Below the pieces are notes generated by a model. That model saw only the letters and a program-made list of their open reading frames with translations, was not told where the DNA came from and did not search any database. From Archegozetes longisetosus (taxonomy: Eukaryota > Arthropoda > Arachnida > Sarcoptiformes > Trhypochthoniidae): DNA of 64,000 nucleotides. This document shows, one piece after another, positions 11,600 to 23,125 of the stretch (within the stretch, counting starts at the first letter, position 1; every line of letters begins with the position of its first letter). A program made the position numbers and the translations under genes. The stretch lies in the NCBI GenBank assembly GCA_018873245.2, contig JAEMBT020000005.1, forward strand, positions 14,584,001 to 14,648,000, written 5' to 3'.

Positions 11600-12518
11600 C
11601 GAGTTTCGGATATAACGAGTCATTTCTCTGGTCTCAAAGACTCGTTATAAACGGTATTGTCTGCACTATAAAATAAACTTAAGTGAAAAATAACGTAAAA
11701 TTACTGATTCTATGCATTGGATGAGACTTGGAAACATCTTAAGCACACAATTAGATGAATTTTCAAAATCTAATTTCATTTAATTCTGTCGTATTATTGA
11801 AGAATTTGAAATCTAATGAAACACAACTATGTGAACAATTAAATGTAAACAAATAACACATGAGATCGTTTGTGGAAATTTTATTCACATTTACTCATTT
11901 ATTTATATACTATGTGACGAATTTACTAAAATTTAATTTATAGATACTTCAAACTTGAAACATTGATGAGTCTATTTTAGAGATAAATTTAGCAATAAAT
12001 CTGAATAATATGAATAATTAATTTGCAACTGGTATCACGATTTTTCCTTGTAGTTAAAAAGTTATGACCTCTTGAATTATGGGATTTTTCGTGTTTCAGA
12101 CCCTCTAGTTTGAAGATGAGTCGTTTCAGAGACAAACAAGAATACACGTATCTGATCAATTTAGGTCAAGTACTGATTCCTTGCATCAGAATTTTAAAAT
12201 TCCTGCTGAGAAACCACTTGATTTCTCAAAAAAGTGCAAATTAAAGTTCAATAACTTCAACTGTCTTTACAAGAATATGAACAAAGTTTCGAATTGAACA
12301 AATACCATAAGAATTCAAATTTTATTGACTAAAAATCAAATTGAAGTGTTTGAAAGTTGCTCAACAATCTCAAGATTTATTCAACTTATAGAAATGAAGA
12401 CAAATTCTAAAAGATCATATAAGATATATGAAATAGTTATAAGACATACATTAAGAGAATATTAGTTTCTTGTCACATTTTATGATCTGAAGGCACCGAT
12501 TCACAAATCCACATCAAG
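11600..12518. other. Non-coding interval with a small hairpin
   Basis: At 11614-11652 ATAACGAGTC and GACTCGTTAT form a short dyad. The words resemble a pogo/Tigger terminus, so the fold-back element may have landed beside or in such a relic. The remainder is featureless AT-rich DNA. Confidence 0.35.
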
Positions 12519-12542
12519 TTTATTTTATTAATTTTGATGATT

Positions 12543-12788
12543 TTATTTCTGTTGACAAGAATCACTACCGATTTGCCGGCCGTTAACTAAACCCTGGCCA
12601 GGAAAGCCATTGATTTGATGAATGTGATAGTTTTCAGGTAAATATCTGATAGTTTCGTTCCTTTCTTCGCGTTTGATTCTTCTAATCTCATATCTATTAA
12701 TACTTGTTTTGATACAGCAAAACAAACCAAAAATAGTGATCGCTGCCAAAAGCAAAATTAACCAAGTCGATTCAAAAACAGATTCCAT
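12543..12788 (-). CDS. Small single-pass membrane protein
   Basis: An 81-residue open frame. After an eight-residue N-terminus comes one hydrophobic segment (about residues 8-28, LILLLAAITIFGLFCCI), then a strongly basic stretch (RYEIRRIKREERNETIRY) and a polar tail. The positive residues after the segment suggest N-out, C-in topology with a cytosolic tail. An AATAAA signal on the minus strand (12519-12524) lies 18 bp past the stop, which supports a real transcript end. I do not recognise the family. Two similarly built tiny membrane proteins occur at 15.2 and 54.8 kb. It could also be the last exon of a larger gene. Confidence 0.45.
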   Translation of the reverse strand: MESVFESTWLILLLAAITIFGLFCCIKTSINRYEIRRIKREERNETIRYLPENYHIHQINGFPGQGLVNGRQIGSDSCQQK

Positions 12789-12859
12789 TATTTACAGAAA
12801 TAAACTGACTTTACATGAGACTGTGAGACAAATTGGAATTGATTTCTTTTTCAATTAAC

Positions 12860-13440
12860 TTAAATAAGAGTTTAAACATTTCTAAAAGTATAAAATAATC
12901 TAATGTTTGCGTTGCTATCGCCGTTATTTTTATTGTTTATTTGGTTTATTGTGCATAATATAGAGTTAGGCTAATTTTTATATTCTCATTATCTTTATTG
13001 AACTTAACACTAATTGTTTTATTGCGCTTCTTTGCATAAAGAGCAAGTATTTCTCTTTACTTCAAACAACTGTTGGACATAAAATGAAAATAACTGATAA
13101 ATTTAACCTAATTTTCATCAAATCTTTTATTATCCAATTTTCAAATTTAAAATCTTTCTAATTAAGATAATTCAAAAACAATAAATAGGTACAAGTTCGA
13201 GACATGTTTCATGATTTAAACCATTCCTACTATTGACATTTGCGAGCGCTCTATTAAGCCAATGATTTACTGTATTCTAATATAGATAAGGTTGCTTTTT
13301 TATTCAAATTGAATTGTTCGAAAGGCATCTCAATGTCTTTAATTGATTGAAATGAAAAGTTCAAGTTTGCAATATAAAACTCTTTATTTTGGTTTTAATT
13401 TCAAAGTAAGTCTACTATTTTGAAGTAGAGCTCGAACATA
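12860..13440. other. Non-coding AT-rich interval
   Basis: I see no coding or repeat structure here. Confidence 0.35.
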
Positions 13441-13444
13441 AGCA

Positions 13445-14110
13445 AAATTTTCAAATCCATTCCGTATCCGTAAAGGTCTATAAACTGGCTACTCGTAAAA
13501 CTCGTAGAACCCGTGAAAATTACAAATGTTCAAAATTCGATATTCTATTAAAGAATTTGATTCATCACCATAAAATGATCACACTCTGTCAGTTACTTTT
13601 TATGCAAATCAAAGTTTGATCTTATAACAGTAATTTATCAACATTACTCGGATAAACAGATGACCTTTTATCAGATAATATAATACTAGCATAACCAAGG
13701 TTTCTTTCACTCGACAAATTTGTAGCGGGAATTGATGGTAAATACTTCGAAGTTATGAAAGACGCGAAAAGTTGAGTTATTTTATTCCCATAAATGCATT
13801 GTTGGAGTATCTGCACGAAATTATGAGCTGAATCCAAATAATTTTGTACTTCAACATAACGTTCATTAGTTGAAACTGTTTATATGCAATGTTAATAAAA
13901 GTCTTCGAGACAAAGTAGCAACATTTGCAATAGAAGGTTGTGTATTTTGAACATTTATACATTTTGCCATTCATCTCATGATAGTTTGTGCTTAGACTTA
14001 TAAATACATAATTTTATTTATGTACGGGTTTTGGAGAACAAATTTTCAAACTCAATCCAACCTAAATCTGCACGGGTTTGAGTTTTAAACGGGTTCTCAA
14101 TGGACTTAGC
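13445..14110 (-). mobile_element. hAT transposon relic
   Basis: A minus-strand frame at 13622-13837 encodes the C-terminal dimerisation part of a hAT transposase. SIPATNLSSERNLGYASI matches the same region of the fuller hAT copy at 27.0-29.3 kb (PATNLSSERNFNYAGLTLTD). Flanking words with ACCCGTG and ACGGGTTT near 13510 and 14030-14090 look like hAT subterminal motifs. Bounds are approximate. Only a fragment of coding sequence survives. Confidence 0.6.
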
Positions 14111-15220
14111 GTTTGATGCTCCATCTCTACTTTAAAGCTGAAGTTCGGCTTTTGATAATAAAGCAACTCCTGAAAAGTTTTATTTTTTCATTGATTTTCA
14201 AGATGCCACATTCAATTGTTTGAGTCATTTGAGTATCTTATCAAAAGTAATAAACTAACCAAAAACGTACTAATCATTTAAGATGTCTCAAAATTATGAC
14301 AAAACATCTAATCAAACGAGTCGAACAATTTCAAATCAATCAGCATCATTAGTCATCGTTAATTTTGAACGTTATTTATGTGAATTATAAGATAAACTTT
14401 GTACGTGTGTTTGCTCCTATAGACAGGTGTGTGTGTGTGTGTGAGTGATGTGTCTCATTACTAAGATTCGATCAATTAATTGAGTTATTTTAGGTATGAT
14501 TTGTGTTAACTTTAATCAATGACTTATTTTAGTTTAAATTATTGAACAGGCTCAATATAAAATGACTAAAAGGTTATAGAAGTTACTGAAAGTTTTGGTA
14601 TTCTCGGTCTACTCATAACGCATTGATTTTGAATTACGCAATAGTTACATAAGTTTTGTTTATGTGTCTAAAACTTATTTGCTGCACGAACGAAAAATTA
14701 TTTTTGATTCGTTTAGTATTTAAGTTGGACATAAATTTGAGAACTTGGCAAAAGTTTTAGCACTGATTTGAACTGAACCAGATTAACGAATTGTTTTACG
14801 ATAGTGTATTGATAGTGGAGAAATATTTATGATTCAAATATAATTTTCTCCAGTATGAATACATATTACGAAACAATATTAACCACTTAGTAATCACTGT
14901 GTTCAGTCTATCAATCATTTTCGATTTTTTGTTTCATATTTTGCTTCTATTTGTAAATAATTATATAATATAAGTTTGATAAAATAAATTGCAAGCACTT
15001 ATTTAAAAGATAAAATACAATAATTGTCAAATCTATAATGAAAATAGTATTGAGAGCAAAATTATTGTCAACTTAAAAATATTTTAACAAAAAGAGGCGC
15101 ATCGATGTCTTTGCCAGATAGTTTCAGATTTAACGATTATTTCAGTGTCTTTTAAGACATTAAATAGTAGCAATTACTACAATTTAAGCTAAAGCTTAGA
15201 ACAATTGGCTAAACTTATGA
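14110..15220. other. Non-coding interval with a GT microsatellite
   Basis: A run of eight GT units lies at 14427-14443. Otherwise I see no features. Confidence 0.4.
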
Positions 15221-15225
15221 CTGGT

Positions 15226-15529
15226 TTATGGCACGTTTGCTCTTTCGCCACATACATCAAAGTATGTGAGTCGCCACACAAAACATGGTTCAAAACTATA
15301 ATCACATGCAGCACAACCCCCATCTCCACCACCAGTCTCTCCACCTGCGGCAATTGCATCCATTGTCATCGTTACTATGACCATCGCTAGAGTTATTGCT
15401 GTGAATGTTTGACATGATATATAAATGATTACCTCTTCTATTGGCTGTAGTGTTTGACGATCTGACGCATAAACAAATAGCCAGAACAAGTATTATAATA
15501 ATTACGATTATAGCTAAAACGACTGACAT
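15226..15529 (-). CDS. Small Gly/Cys membrane protein, probably two exons
   Basis: The minus-strand frame from 15529 starts MSVVLAIIVIIIILVLAICL, a textbook membrane anchor or signal anchor, and continues into polar sequence. A 46-bp GT-AG intron (about 15385-15430) would join it in frame to a Gly- and Cys-rich ending (GGETGGGDGGCAACDYSF and onward) that closes at 15226, giving about 85 residues. Without splicing the frame closes at 15302 as a 75-residue protein. Introns this small occur elsewhere in the window, so I prefer the spliced form, but this is inference. Family unknown. No clear poly(A) signal was seen. Confidence 0.35.
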
Positions 15530-15875
15530 CTATCTGTTTGCCCATATGTTGTGATTGAATGAGTTATCTATTAACTTGGATTAATCAATGATTGTATTGG
15601 CTTGTCACACAAGTGCAATGCTTTTCGGAAACAAACAGCATCGTAATTAACATGGTTTGGCAGATTAAAATTATTAGTCGTGAAGACTAAGTGGACAACC
15701 TTTTCATTGACATTAATGGATAGCCCATTAATGCATACCTTAGACGTAGCTGAAACGGCTACACTTTTTAATGGCTGAGGATTGTCATTTCGTCATTTGG
15801 GCCTAAATAATATAATTAGTGTTAACCCGCCAAACCACTGTATTATAAATGTGCGCTTGGCGACCACCACTTATT

Positions 15876-15896
15876 TGACGTCATTGATTGACGTAA
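15876..15896. promoter_or_regulatory. CRE/ATF-type sites upstream of the PDPR-like gene
   Basis: A full palindrome TGACGTCA (15876-15883) is followed six bases later by a half-site TGACGTAA (15889-15896), about 90-110 bp before the start codon at 15986. CREB/ATF family factors bind such sites. Whether they act here is inference. Confidence 0.4.
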
Positions 15897-15985
15897 TGTT
15901 TATTTACATTAATTTAACGTATTTGAAGTTGTAATGAATTAAGTGTTTTTTGTTGTTCTTTCTGTAAATGTAGACATTACTTTAA

Positions 15986-18900
15986 ATGAAGTGTAAAATG
16001 AATTATAAAAATAATTTATTAAAATCAAAATTATTAATAGGTTTAATAAATGTTCGCAAATACTGTTCCGTTGAACTTCCGCAAGAGTCCAAAGTAGTAA
16101 TATATGGAAATGAGTTGACGACTAAATCGATTGCATTTCATTTGTCATCTAAATTAGGCAATAACTGTATTGTTATCAGCGGAAATAGCAGTAAAAATGC
16201 TTCGCAAGCAATGCAAACTGTAAATAGTTGTCACTTCAATCATTTGATTGTAGCGAATCCAAGATTATCTCTCTTAATAAGATATAGCAGTAATTTGTAT
16301 GATATTAACAGTTGTGGCGCTCTTTATTTGGCGCAAAATACAGAAACAGTTAAGTCTTTCAAACGTATGATCTCTGCTTCTAAGCTGTTTTATAATGGAG
16401 ACAGTCATTTTGACCATATTCAATTATTATCGGCCGAACAACTGAAGAGAAAATATGGTTATTTAAATGTTCATAATGTAAAGGGTGGTATCTATGTACC
16501 GATTGATGGAATCATTGATGACATGAATGCTCAACAAGCTAAATTACAGAAGTTGGCCAAAGATAATGGCATCAAATTCTTCGATAACTATGTACTCAAA
16601 AGAATTAATATAAATAATAACAGAGTCTCCAATGTAGAGCTTATTAATTGCGATACCAATGAATCGACAAAAATCGATTGCGAATATTTTGTTAATTCTG
16701 CAAACAATTATTGGACTCGAGTTTTGGGCAAAAGGAGTGTTACCAAAGTCAGAATTCCTACTCTTTGTTGTGAAAATCAAGTGATGGAAACAAAACCTTT
16801 TCATTTTATTGACGGCAATTACGAAAATAATGTGCCGATTCTTCACGACTTTGATTCTAGATTTACGGTTTACCAAAGAAGTGATCAGTCATTTTGTTTG
16901 ACCGGATATGAAAAAGTTTCTAAAGTTAATCAACAAAGTAAATATTATTTTTTCTAAATTTTTGTTCGTATGTAAGTTGAGGTTCTTTTTTAATTTTTGC
17001 CTACAGAGTGCTAATGATGCGATTGATGCTAAAGCTTGTGTTTTGTGATAAATTTTTTCATAACAAGAATTGCTTAAAATTAGCCCTTTCTCACTTTGTC
17101 GTTAAATACAAGGTTTAAATTTGAGTTGAATTGAAAAAAACGCAATTTTCTTTGTTTTCTCAAGAAATTATTGATAACGATAAAAACGATTCAATGAATA
17201 TTGAAATACCGAAAGTTAGAGAAAATTGGGATAATTTTCATCACGTACTAAATCCAATACTGGATCGAATTCCAAATTTAAGATCAGCTAAACTGCACAA
17301 ACTTCATGCCAAGCTCGAAAACTTCACACCAGACGGTCGTTCATTAATTGGTGAAGTATCAGAAGTGCGCAACTATTTATTGGCTGCTGCTGTAACGCCG
17401 CAACTTTCGGGCGCCGCCGGAAAACTTATCGCAGACATAATAACAAAAAGTGATAATTCGTTTGGTCATGATTTCTGGTCTTTAGATCCGCGAAGATTTA
17501 CATCATTGCATAGCAATAGAGTGTTTTTGTTCGATAGATTGCGTGAAATTCCGTCAAAAATACGATATAATATCAATTATCCGACGCCACATCATGACTA
17601 CGAAACAGGACATGGACTCAGAGTCAGCCCGTTATACCCGCGATTAAAAGAAGCTGGAGCGCTTTTCACTCAAATCATGGGTTATGAAAGGCCTGCCGTT
17701 TATATGAATAGCGACGACCATGATAACGGACCCATCGATAAGTTAAATATGAAGCATAGAATTTTGGAGACGCCGTCCTTCGGTCGCCCGCATTGGTTGG
17801 ATGCGGTTCACGAAGAATATCAGGCATGTCGGGAAAGAGTTGCGCTTTTAGACTACTGTAGTTTCACTAAATTAGAGCTTAAGTCTCCTAACGACGAAGT
17901 CGTAGAACTGCTCCAATATTTATGTTCTAATGATATTGACGTTAATGTTGGGTCTATAGTACACACAGGTTTGAAAAATTTTCCTCATTTCTTCAGAATT
18001 TCTTGATTTTCGATTTCAGTTTCAATTCGAGCCTTCAATAAAGTGGGATAAGTCAGAAAAATGAATTTTCTAGTCAAAATAAAATGAAAATTTAACATAA
18101 TGTTTCAATTTGATTAGGAATGCAGAACGAAAGGGGTGGCTATGAAAACGATGTCAGTTTAATACGTTTAGCTGAGAATCGATTCATGTTAGTCGGACCT
18201 ACAGAACAACAGTCTCGATGTTTTAGTTGGTTGAGGAGGCATAATATGGACTCTAACGTACAAATAAGTGATATTTCGTCCATATATACAGCCATTTGTG
18301 TGATGGGACCGCTCTCTAAAATGGTTTTAGCCGACGTTCTGTCAGATGCCGACCAATTGGAATCGTTTCCGTTCTTCACTTACAAAGAATTAGGAATAGG
18401 TTTGGCCCCAAAAGTTCGCGTTTGCAATTTGACACATACCGGAGAATTGGGTTGGGTTCTATATATACCAAATCAATATGCATTACATGTTTACGATCTG
18501 TTGGTAAGAGTCGGACAAAAGTATGGCTTAAGACACGCCGGAAGTATAGCTATGCGAACGCTCAGAATTGAAAAGTTTTTTGCATTTTGGGGACAAGATT
18601 TGGATACAACAACTACACCGTTAGAGTGCGGCAGAAGTTTTAGAGTTAAATTTGACAAACATTTTTTAGGCAGAAATGCTTTACTTAAGCAAAAAGAGGA
18701 AGGAGTGAGAAGACGTTATGTTCAGTTAGTTATCGAAGACTTTGATTCGAATGAAGACATCTGGCCTTGGGGTGGAGAGCCCATCTTTATATGTGATCCT
18801 AAATATAGTAAGATCCCGGTAGGGCTCACCACTACTACTGGTTATGGTTTCACTTTATTAAGACATGTCTGTTTGGGATTCATTCGTCATCCAGAAAACC

Positions 18901-19034
18901 AAATTATCACGAATGACTTTATTCTGAAATCTAAGTTCGAAGTAGAAATCGGTGGCAAACGATTCAAAGCTCGTACTAATATCCATTCGCCAAAATTGAC
19001 TGATGTTTCGGGAACTTATTTGGCCACACGCTAA
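15986..19034 (+). CDS. PDPR: Pyruvate dehydrogenase phosphatase regulatory subunit-like protein
   Basis: Mitochondrial matrix protein related to dimethylglycine and sarcosine dehydrogenases. In mammals PDPR lowers the Mg sensitivity of pyruvate dehydrogenase phosphatase. Exons are 15986-16937, 17165-17968 and 18118-19034. The phases fit and give about 890 residues, against 879 in human PDPR. The N-terminus is basic and lacks acidic residues, as expected for matrix import. An FAD-oxidoreductase (DAO) domain is followed by GcvT domains. PDPR-typical strings are RIEKFFAFWGQDLDTTTTPL, IWPWGGEPI, RHVCLGFIRHP and RERVALLDYCSFTKLE. The usual dinucleotide-binding glycine motif near residue 40 is replaced by YGNELTTKS, and the later NCAG motif by NSAN, so FAD binding may be lost. 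CRE-like sites lie about 100 bp upstream. A divergent paralogue rather than the main PDPR cannot be excluded. Confidence 0.88.
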
Positions 19035-20188
19035 GCGACACGTTAATTGCTTTATGATTAAACTACTGAAAAGTTATGTCGTTTTTCAATGAAAATGTTG
19101 TTTTTATGTTTTTATTTATTGAAGTTATATTAGTTGTTAAGTATTTGCAAAACAAACATATATAATAATATAATGATTGAAGTTCTATATCTAATGCTCG
19201 ATTACAATCAATTTGATTATTTGTTCGATTATGTGTTCGATTTTCAAATCAACTCAAACAAAATATGCTCATAAATAAATGATTCCTTTTAAAAACAGCA
19301 AACGATTCAATACTTTTAAGACTAGAGTTAAACTATTTAATAGATCGCATTTAGAATAAAACAATGGTTGATAAATCACTCATACCTGGCAAATACTTTC
19401 ATAAGAGAAAATCATAAAGAGGAGACAGTAAAAGTTCAGTTTAAAACAATTGTTCAGATTATGCAATCAAGTTTGCTCAAAGCTCGTAAAATTGATAGCC
19501 AATTTGAAGCTCCAACGTAAACTTGAAAAGGCTTTCATATCTATGGTCATAGTGCGAAAAGTAATTGCCTTGTTAATTGACAAAAACCATTAATTGAGTT
19601 ACTTGCAATTATAAAGAAAAAGGTTTAACTGACAAATTACTATGTTTTATTGAGTTGGTAACCATCTGCTAACTATTAGATTTCTAAGAAATATCTTAAA
19701 AAGCACTTATATGCCAATTAAGTCATTCAATTATCCATATTAAAATTGTTTGTTGCATGAAATTCAAGTTAAACATGTAGTTTATCAGTTTGATTCAGAT
19801 AAAAATTAATTAACCAAGAATAAATATTTAGTTGAATTATTTTCAAGCCCTTAAGTACACTGAATCATATGAATTTCATTTTATCATAAATTTATTATAA
19901 CTTAAGATTAAAGTTTATTGTTTTAGTCAACGTTTTATGGTCATTTTACTATCACATTAAGATAGGTTACCGCGAACAGTTATATAGCTTGAAAAAATTG
20001 TTAGTTCATATCCCATGCATAGTAAAAAGTGATTATATCGTCTGCTGATCATTAGCAGAATTTCTTTATTATCCTTATCATTCTGTAATCTAATCCTCTA
20101 TCAAGGTTTTCATGAAATTCTGTAGTATTTTTACGTCTGACTTTAAAATAAATTTTCACATGAAAAAATCATTCCTCAACTAATTTCC
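19035..20188. other. Intergenic AT-rich DNA
   Basis: It separates the PDPR-like gene from the tweety gene. No open frame or repeat is recognisable. It presumably contains the PDPR 3' end and tweety upstream sequence. Confidence 0.4.
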
Positions 20189-20195
20189 TATAAAA
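20189..20195 (+). promoter_or_regulatory. TATA-like box of the tweety gene
   Basis: TATAAAA sits 112 bp before the start codon at 20307, a plausible core promoter position with a short 5' leader. Confidence 0.35.
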
Positions 20196-20306
20196 TAGAC
20201 CAAGTGAAGCTCTGTTTTTAAGTTCAATATAGTTTTAATATATTTTTCAAAAACCTGATTAAATCTGAAAGTTTCTTCTTAATTGATCTGATAATACGAC
20301 AGAACG

Positions 20307-21647
20307 ATGAGTTTGAATCTAAGTTTTTCAGATTTAAAGAGCTATGAAGTTTCAAGCATCGCCCAAATGTTTCATGAATTACCGCATTTGAACTTCAAAA
20401 TAGAGATAATTAAAAATTCGACTTTCAATCATCAGAATGAAGACTATCTCCAATCATTAATTGTGTTCGTTATATTGCCCCTACTTTTGTTGACGATCAT
20501 TTTATTACTATTTTTCATTGTTTCGATTGCTTTTTGTTGTGTTTGTTGCAATAGTAAAAGAAACTTTTCGAATCGAAACAAAGTAATTGATCGAAAGTCA
20601 TGTAAATGTTTTATTGCGCTACTTTCTATAATCTCTGTTTCAACATTTATTATTGGACTTATTGGAAGTTTAAGCATTCGAGAAGCTGTCCAATCAATCA
20701 GTAATTCAACTGAAGATGCGATTCATTTGTTTAATTCGATTAAAAATAACACTAAAAACATTGAAAACTCGTTCAATATAGAAGAAGACTTACAACATAT
20801 TGAAGTAGAATTGAAAAATTTTTCATTCATAGATACTAAGGATTTATTGACTCAATTGAATTTGATATCCGATTACATAAACAGTGCAAGTATTAGTGTC
20901 GGGGAAGTTAATCTTAAAATAGAAAACCTCAATTTCGATCATGTGCCAAAAAAACTAGAAGAATATGAAAAAATTGGTTGGTTTGTGGCACTTTCTGTTC
21001 TCTGTGTACTCGCTATTATAGGGTTTGCGTTTTTGCTTAGTGTATTTTTACGCTGTTTACTAATACTAATCACTTTATTGGGTTTATTCACTCTGATTGT
21101 AATGATGGTAGCAGTGGCCTTAGTTTTAGGCATTAGTGTTGCCTCTTCTGACTTTTGTGTTGATGCAAAGCCCATAATTAAGTCGATAATTAATCAGAAT
21201 CTTGCGATTGATCCGAGAATTTCGGAATATTACATTGACTGTAATGCTAGTCATGTTAACGTATTAAATGAATTATTAGATAACGCGACCCATGAAATGG
21301 TCAAAGCGAATCAATCAATTAATCAGTTTGAAACTAATATCGAACATTTAATGAACGAGCTGTGCTCAAAACAATCAGACTTTTGTCAACCATTCGAAGA
21401 TTGCATTAAGAACAGTATATTGCCAAGTCTCAATCGTATCGGATCACAAACTAATCACATAAGTGAACTCGTTTTCCAATTGATTCATTTGATTAAATGT
21501 CAACCAATTAATAATGATGTGAACGAATCGTTAACTGGCATTTGTTATCATTTTATTGAAGGAATTTTTCTCATCTTAATTAATGGAATGGCTGCTTCCT
21601 TCTGTTTCACATTACTATTGTTTTGCTCGGCTTATACTTCAACATAA
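20307..21647 (+). CDS. ttyh: Tweety-family membrane protein
   Basis: A 446-residue protein of the tweety homologue family: five-span plasma-membrane proteins described as large-conductance or volume-regulated anion channels. The family opening is clear: Met-Phe-His-Glu-Leu-Pro-His (residues 21-27), then NSTFNHQNEDYLQS just before the first span. Spans are near residues 51-80, 99-123, 227-250, 252-280 and 415-441. The extracellular loop between spans four and five has the paired-Cys pattern (SSDFCVDA, EYYIDCNAS, LCSKQSDFCQPF) and several N-glycosylation sequons. The length matches human TTYH1 (450). The CDS is a single uninterrupted exon, unlike vertebrate genes, and ends just after the last span as is usual for the family. 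No poly(A) signal was located before the hAT MITE that begins 110 bp downstream. Confidence 0.88.
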   Translation: MSLNLSFSDLKSYEVSSIAQMFHELPHLNFKIEIIKNSTFNHQNEDYLQSLIVFVILPLLLLTIILLLFFIVSIAFCCVCCNSKRNFSNRNKVIDRKSCKCFIALLSIISVSTFIIGLIGSLSIREAVQSISNSTEDAIHLFNSIKNNTKNIENSFNIEEDLQHIEVELKNFSFIDTKDLLTQLNLISDYINSASISVGEVNLKIENLNFDHVPKKLEEYEKIGWFVALSVLCVLAIIGFAFLLSVFLRCLLILITLLGLFTLIVMMVAVALVLGISVASSDFCVDAKPIIKSIINQNLAIDPRISEYYIDCNASHVNVLNELLDNATHEMVKANQSINQFETNIEHLMNELCSKQSDFCQPFEDCIKNSILPSLNRIGSQTNHISELVFQLIHLIKCQPINNDVNESLTGICYHFIEGIFLILINGMAASFCFTLLLFCSAYTST

Positions 21648-21756
21648 TTTTTCATCAAATGTACCGATTCAAAAGACAAGTTCTACTCAGATCCAACTAT
21701 AGTGTAGGTCATTTTTGTAAATGTGCTTATGTCCATAGCGTAACATTACTTATGAT

Positions 21757-22355
21757 CAGGCAAGTATTTTTCGGGAAATCCCGATAATTTTCCCTGAAGT
21801 TATTCCTCGGGAATTTTATATTAATGTACTTGTGGTCACTTCAGGCTTCTATAAAAATAATTTGAATGTCCCGATTTTAAGCTTCTCGTGAGTTTCTCCC
21901 GATTTAGAACGTTTTGTTTAAAATATGAGATTTTTAAAAGTTTTATCTCATTTTGACTTAAAAATATAACGAAAATATTAAAAAATTGATCACAACTGTA
22001 ATCGAAAATTCATTATCTTGATAAAGCTTTATAAAAATATTTTGTGAAAGTAATAGTTATGAACATCGTTTGAACACAGAATATGCGCCTTTGGTATCTG
22101 TGTATGCCGAGCGCTCTTTCACTGTGTATAAAAATCTTTTGACAGAAGATCGGCAGTGTTTTTCACCTGAAAACTTGGAGATCACTCTAATTATACAGTA
22201 CAATAAATTTTTAAGGGACTGTTAATACAGTTTAATACATTTGAAGAAAGAAAACAACTATTTTTCGTTGTATTATGATTGAAAATGAAGTTTTTTTAAA
22301 CTCCCGATTCCCGACCGATTTGACCACTTTAAACTCCCGAAAAATACTTGCCCTG
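21757..22355 (+). mobile_element. hAT MITE with dimerisation-domain scrap
   Basis: A 599-bp element flanked by perfect 8-bp duplications CTTATGAT (21749-21756 and 22356-22363), the hAT hallmark. The tips are CAGGCAAGTATTTTTCGGG and its inverted partner. Near 22090-22220 the plus strand encodes the end of a hAT transposase: SVYAERSFTVYKNLLTED and SPENLEITLIIQYNKFL, the dimerisation motif. The element is non-autonomous. The intact target duplication argues for a relatively recent insertion. Confidence 0.85.
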
Positions 22356-22521
22356 CTTATGATACAGTAAAACTCGATATAACTCACAAAGGACACTAGA
22401 GAATCGTTAAATTAAAAAAATTTCAGAAAATGCTTATAGACAGCTCTTAGTATAAGTAATAAAAATACGCAAATCGATTTTGCTTAATATTAAGTTTTTG
22501 GTAGTTTCAGACTTAATTATA

Positions 22522-22967
22522 CTTATAGAGTCCTAATAAATGGCTTAATAGTAGGTACATTATTCCTTTTCAATTAGTTTATTAGTTATATTAAATTAAA
22601 CGAACGGTAAGGTAATTTTAAACTTTTATTCAAAGTTAGAATTACAACGAAAAATTAATTTTAATCAACATAATTGTTGTGCTTATGATAAGCATTAAAG
22701 AAATGAGAGAAACATAATGGAATTTTAAACCAACTACGTGTTATAGATTCTTTCAGAACATTGTGACTAATCAGTAAAACAGATTTGGTCAGTCATCTTA
22801 TCATAAGTGTAACAATTATGTTGATTAAAATTAATTTTTTGTTGTAATTCTAACTTTGAATAAAAATTTAAAATTACATTACCGTTCGTTTAATTTAATA
22901 TAACTAATAAACTAATTGAAAAGGAATGGCACACTTGCTATAAAGCTATTTATTGGGACTCTATAAG
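22522..22967. mobile_element. Palindromic MITE nested in the pogo-like left arm
   Basis: A 446-bp insertion bounded by CTTATAGAGTCC and its inverse GGACTCTATAAG, with TA at 22520-21 and 22968-69. Arms of about 170 bp (22522-22692, 22798-22967) are nearly mirror images. Removing it restores the continuity of the outer TIR, which proves the order of insertion. No coding capacity. Confidence 0.8.
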
Positions 22968-23125
22968 TACGTAGGAACTTAAAAAAGTAAACCATATCGT
23001 GTAGAACTATCTAACCCGCAAGTCATATTTTGTTTGTTTTTATTCATGAACATTAAACTAAAAGTTAGAGAAAAATTGATATCTAATTACGCTGTATTTA
23101 ATAAGAAATCATTTGAGTTTCAACA

